NCBI GenBank assembly: GCA_963522145.1
Contig: CAUQXI010000007.1
Location: forward strand, 67,606 to 131,605
Direction: 5' to 3'
Length of the DNA stretch: 64,000 bases
Source of the DNA: Mesorhizobium_B sp963522145
GTDB lineage: Bacteria > Pseudomonadota > Alphaproteobacteria > Rhizobiales > Rhizobiaceae
The position numbers and the translations under genes are program-made. Below the pieces are notes generated by a model. That model was not told the origin of the DNA, made no database searches, and saw only the letters and a program-made list of their open reading frames with translations. This document shows positions 62,231-64,000 of this stretch, piece after piece; positions within the stretch are counted from its first letter, which is position 1; every line of letters starts with the position of its first letter.

Positions 62231-63835
62231 ATGACCGACTACATCATCGTGGGTGCCGGCTCGGCAGGATGCGTTCTGGCGAACCGGCTGAGCGCCGACC
62301 CGGCGGTGACGGTGACCCTGCTCGAAGCAGGCGGCCGCGATCGAAACCCGTTCATCCACATGCCTGCGGGCTACCGCCAGCTGATGATCTCCGGCTCGGT
62401 TGACTGGGGCTACCGCACGGTGCCGCAGAAGCATTGCTATAACCGCACCTTCCAGTGGCCGCGTGGAAAGGTTCTCGGCGGATCGAGCTCGATCAACGGC
62501 ATGGTCTATATCCGGGGCCATGCGTCGGACTACGACCACTGGGCGCAGTTCGGCAACCGCGGCTGGTCCTATGCGGATGTGCTGCCCTACTTCAAGCGTG
62601 CCGAAGGCTGGGAACTCGGCGAAGACGAGTTCCACGGCGGCAGCGGCCCGCTTCGCACCTCGCGCGTCAGGGATTTCCACCCTCTCGCCTTGGCCTGGAT
62701 CGAAGCCGGCGTCCAGGCAGGCTATCCGCGCAATCCCGATGTGAATGCATCGAGCCAGGAAGGCTTCGGCCCCCTCGACAGCACGATCGCCGACGGCAGG
62801 CGGTCGAGCACTGCTTACTGCTATCTCCGCCCCGCCCTCCAGCGGCCGAACCTCAAGGTTATCACGCATGCGCTGGCATCTCGTGTGCTGATCGAGGGCG
62901 GCCGGGCGGTCGGCGTCGAATATGTCCGGAAAGGACGAAAGGAAGTGATCTATGCCGATGCCGAGGTGATCCTCGCCGGCGGTGCCATCAACTCGCCCCA
63001 GCTCTTGCAACTTTCAGGCGTGGGCGATGGCGACCACCTGCGCTCGGTCGGCGTCAAAACGGTCCATGAGTTGAAAGGCGTCGGCCAGAATCTGTCGGAT
63101 CATGTAGCGACGGAAATCCAGCAGGAATGCACCCAGCCCATTTCGCTCCTGCGCGAGCTGAAGCCCTTCAACGTCGCCAAGTCGCTGCTGCGCTATGCGT
63201 TGACGCGGGATGGACCGATCGCCCACCCCGGCATCCAGGCCGTCGGCTTCGTGAAGTCGCGTCCCGACATCGTGGCGCCCGACATCCAGTTCCACTTCAT
63301 CATGATCATGTATGGCGAGCACGGGCTTGAGCTTCACAAGTCCCACGGCGTTCAGCCATTGATCAACGTACAGCGGCCCGAAAGCCTGGGCACCGTGCTG
63401 ATCAACTCGTCCGATCCCACGAAAGCACCGGACATCGACCCCAACTATCTCGCCTCGCAGGAGGATTTGCGGGTCCTCCGGGACGGGATCAAGATCTGTC
63501 GTGATGTGATGGCGCAGCGTGCCTTTGATCCCTACCGCGGGCCGGAACTTACGCCGGGACCTGAAGTGAAGACGGATGCGCAGATCGACGAATATCTGCG
63601 CCGCACTTGCCACACGCAGTATCATCCGGTCGGAACCTGCAAGATGGGGCAGGACACGATGGCGGTGGTGGACAGCCGCTTGAAGGTTCATGGGCTCGAC
63701 GGCTTGCGCGTGGTCGATGCGTCGATCATGCCGGCCATGGTCAGCGCAAACACCAATGCCGCAACGATCATGATCGCCGAGAAAGCCGCGGACATGATAC
63801 TGGAAGGGTCGCAACAAAAGGTGCAGGCAGCCTGA
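62231..63835 (+). CDS. GMC family oxidoreductase (copy 2)
   Basis: 534 residues with FAD motif YIIVGAGSAGCVLANRL, GGSSSINGMVYIRG and catalytic His in TQYHPVGTCKMG. It is an FAD-dependent alcohol dehydrogenase similar to copy 1 but with differing middle regions, so the two may take different alcohols or optical forms. AGGAGGAT precedes the ATG. Confidence 0.92.
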   Translation: MTDYIIVGAGSAGCVLANRLSADPAVTVTLLEAGGRDRNPFIHMPAGYRQLMISGSVDWGYRTVPQKHCYNRTFQWPRGKVLGGSSSINGMVYIRGHASDYDHWAQFGNRGWSYADVLPYFKRAEGWELGEDEFHGGSGPLRTSRVRDFHPLALAWIEAGVQAGYPRNPDVNASSQEGFGPLDSTIADGRRSSTAYCYLRPALQRPNLKVITHALASRVLIEGGRAVGVEYVRKGRKEVIYADAEVILAGGAINSPQLLQLSGVGDGDHLRSVGVKTVHELKGVGQNLSDHVATEIQQECTQPISLLRELKPFNVAKSLLRYALTRDGPIAHPGIQAVGFVKSRPDIVAPDIQFHFIMIMYGEHGLELHKSHGVQPLINVQRPESLGTVLINSSDPTKAPDIDPNYLASQEDLRVLRDGIKICRDVMAQRAFDPYRGPELTPGPEVKTDAQIDEYLRRTCHTQYHPVGTCKMGQDTMAVVDSRLKVHGLDGLRVVDASIMPAMVSANTNAATIMIAEKAADMILEGSQQKVQAA

Positions 63836-63967
63836 TAAAGCGATATCGATTCTTGCTCCGCCTGCTTTGCACATGGAAATGGAAGCAGACTGTATGGAGA
63901 AATCGAAGAAAGAGTGACAAGATACCTAGTCTGAAGTTCAAACGGTTCCAAGGGAGGAGTTTTGTTA

Positions 63968-64000
63968 TGATGATTGATCGTCGTTCGTTGTTGGGTGTTG
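63968..64000 (+). CDS. Start of a gene cut by the window edge, probably exported
   Basis: GGGAGGAG lies 7 bases before ATG 63968. The first residues MMIDRRSLLGV look like the start of a signal peptide, with twin Arg as in Tat substrates. Given the context, a solute-binding protein of a TRAP or ABC importer is likely, but only 11 codons are visible and the family is a guess. It lies 132 bases after the GMC gene on the same strand. Confidence 0.5.

Overview
The window is a GC-rich chromosomal or megaplasmid segment with dense, long one-strand gene trains and frequent ATGA-type overlaps. The protein set (Ada and AlkB, Zur with ZnuABC, SorC and LacI sugar regulators, Rbs-type and Liv-type ABC importers, a molybdenum hydroxylase with MoxR/VWA helpers, a RuBisCO-like protein) and the sequence style fit an alphaproteobacterium, most likely of the Hyphomicrobiales (Mesorhizobium/Aminobacter-like). 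That placement is inference from the content. I saw no rRNA, tRNA, CRISPR, insertion sequence or phage gene.

Region 1 (1-23 kb) is mainly one minus-strand train. A Liv-type importer (livH, M, G and a livF fused to a Tm-1/UPF0261 domain) is followed by a TIM-barrel protein, a flotillin-like SPFH protein with an unusually regular 44-residue repeat, two SRPBCC proteins, and a molybdenum hydroxylase (FAD subunit, 2Fe-2S subunit and a molybdopterin subunit split into two genes). Then come its MoxR ATPase and VWA partner, an amidohydrolase, an SMP-30/isochorismatase-like fusion and a hydroxyisobutyrate-dehydrogenase-like enzyme. An AraC regulator and the Liv binding protein lie upstream of the importer. 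This looks like one uptake and oxidation pathway for an unknown, probably heterocyclic or aromatic, substrate.

Region 2 (22.5-27 kb) holds an SDR, a hybrid histidine kinase and an HtrA-like protein that has lost its catalytic residues.

Region 3 (27-39.4 kb) is the most striking. A SorC regulator, a fused aldolase/dehydrogenase and an Rbs-type ABC importer adjoin a tightly coupled five-gene operon: mtnK-like kinase, mtnA-like isomerase, a two-subunit transketolase and a RuBisCO-like protein. A perfect 10-bp inverted repeat lies between the importer and kinase operons. The set suggests salvage of a 5-modified ribose (methylthioribose or 5-deoxyribose type) by a route ending in a transketolase.

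Region 4 (39.4-49 kb) is housekeeping: znuCBA and zur with a Zur-box-like dyad, alkB and ada, a CYTH-CHAD protein and a secreted phytase-like protein.

Region 5 (49-64 kb) is a LacI-type regulon. A LacI regulator is followed by genes for a DapA-family aldolase, HAD phosphatase, SDR, two CaiB-type CoA-transferases, a fumarate-reductase-like flavoprotein, an aldehyde dehydrogenase, two GMC oxidoreductases, two MaoC-like hydratases and the start of what may be a transport gene. Three identical copies of the palindrome TGAAAGCGCTTTCA sit in the two divergent promoter regions, which implies one shared regulator.
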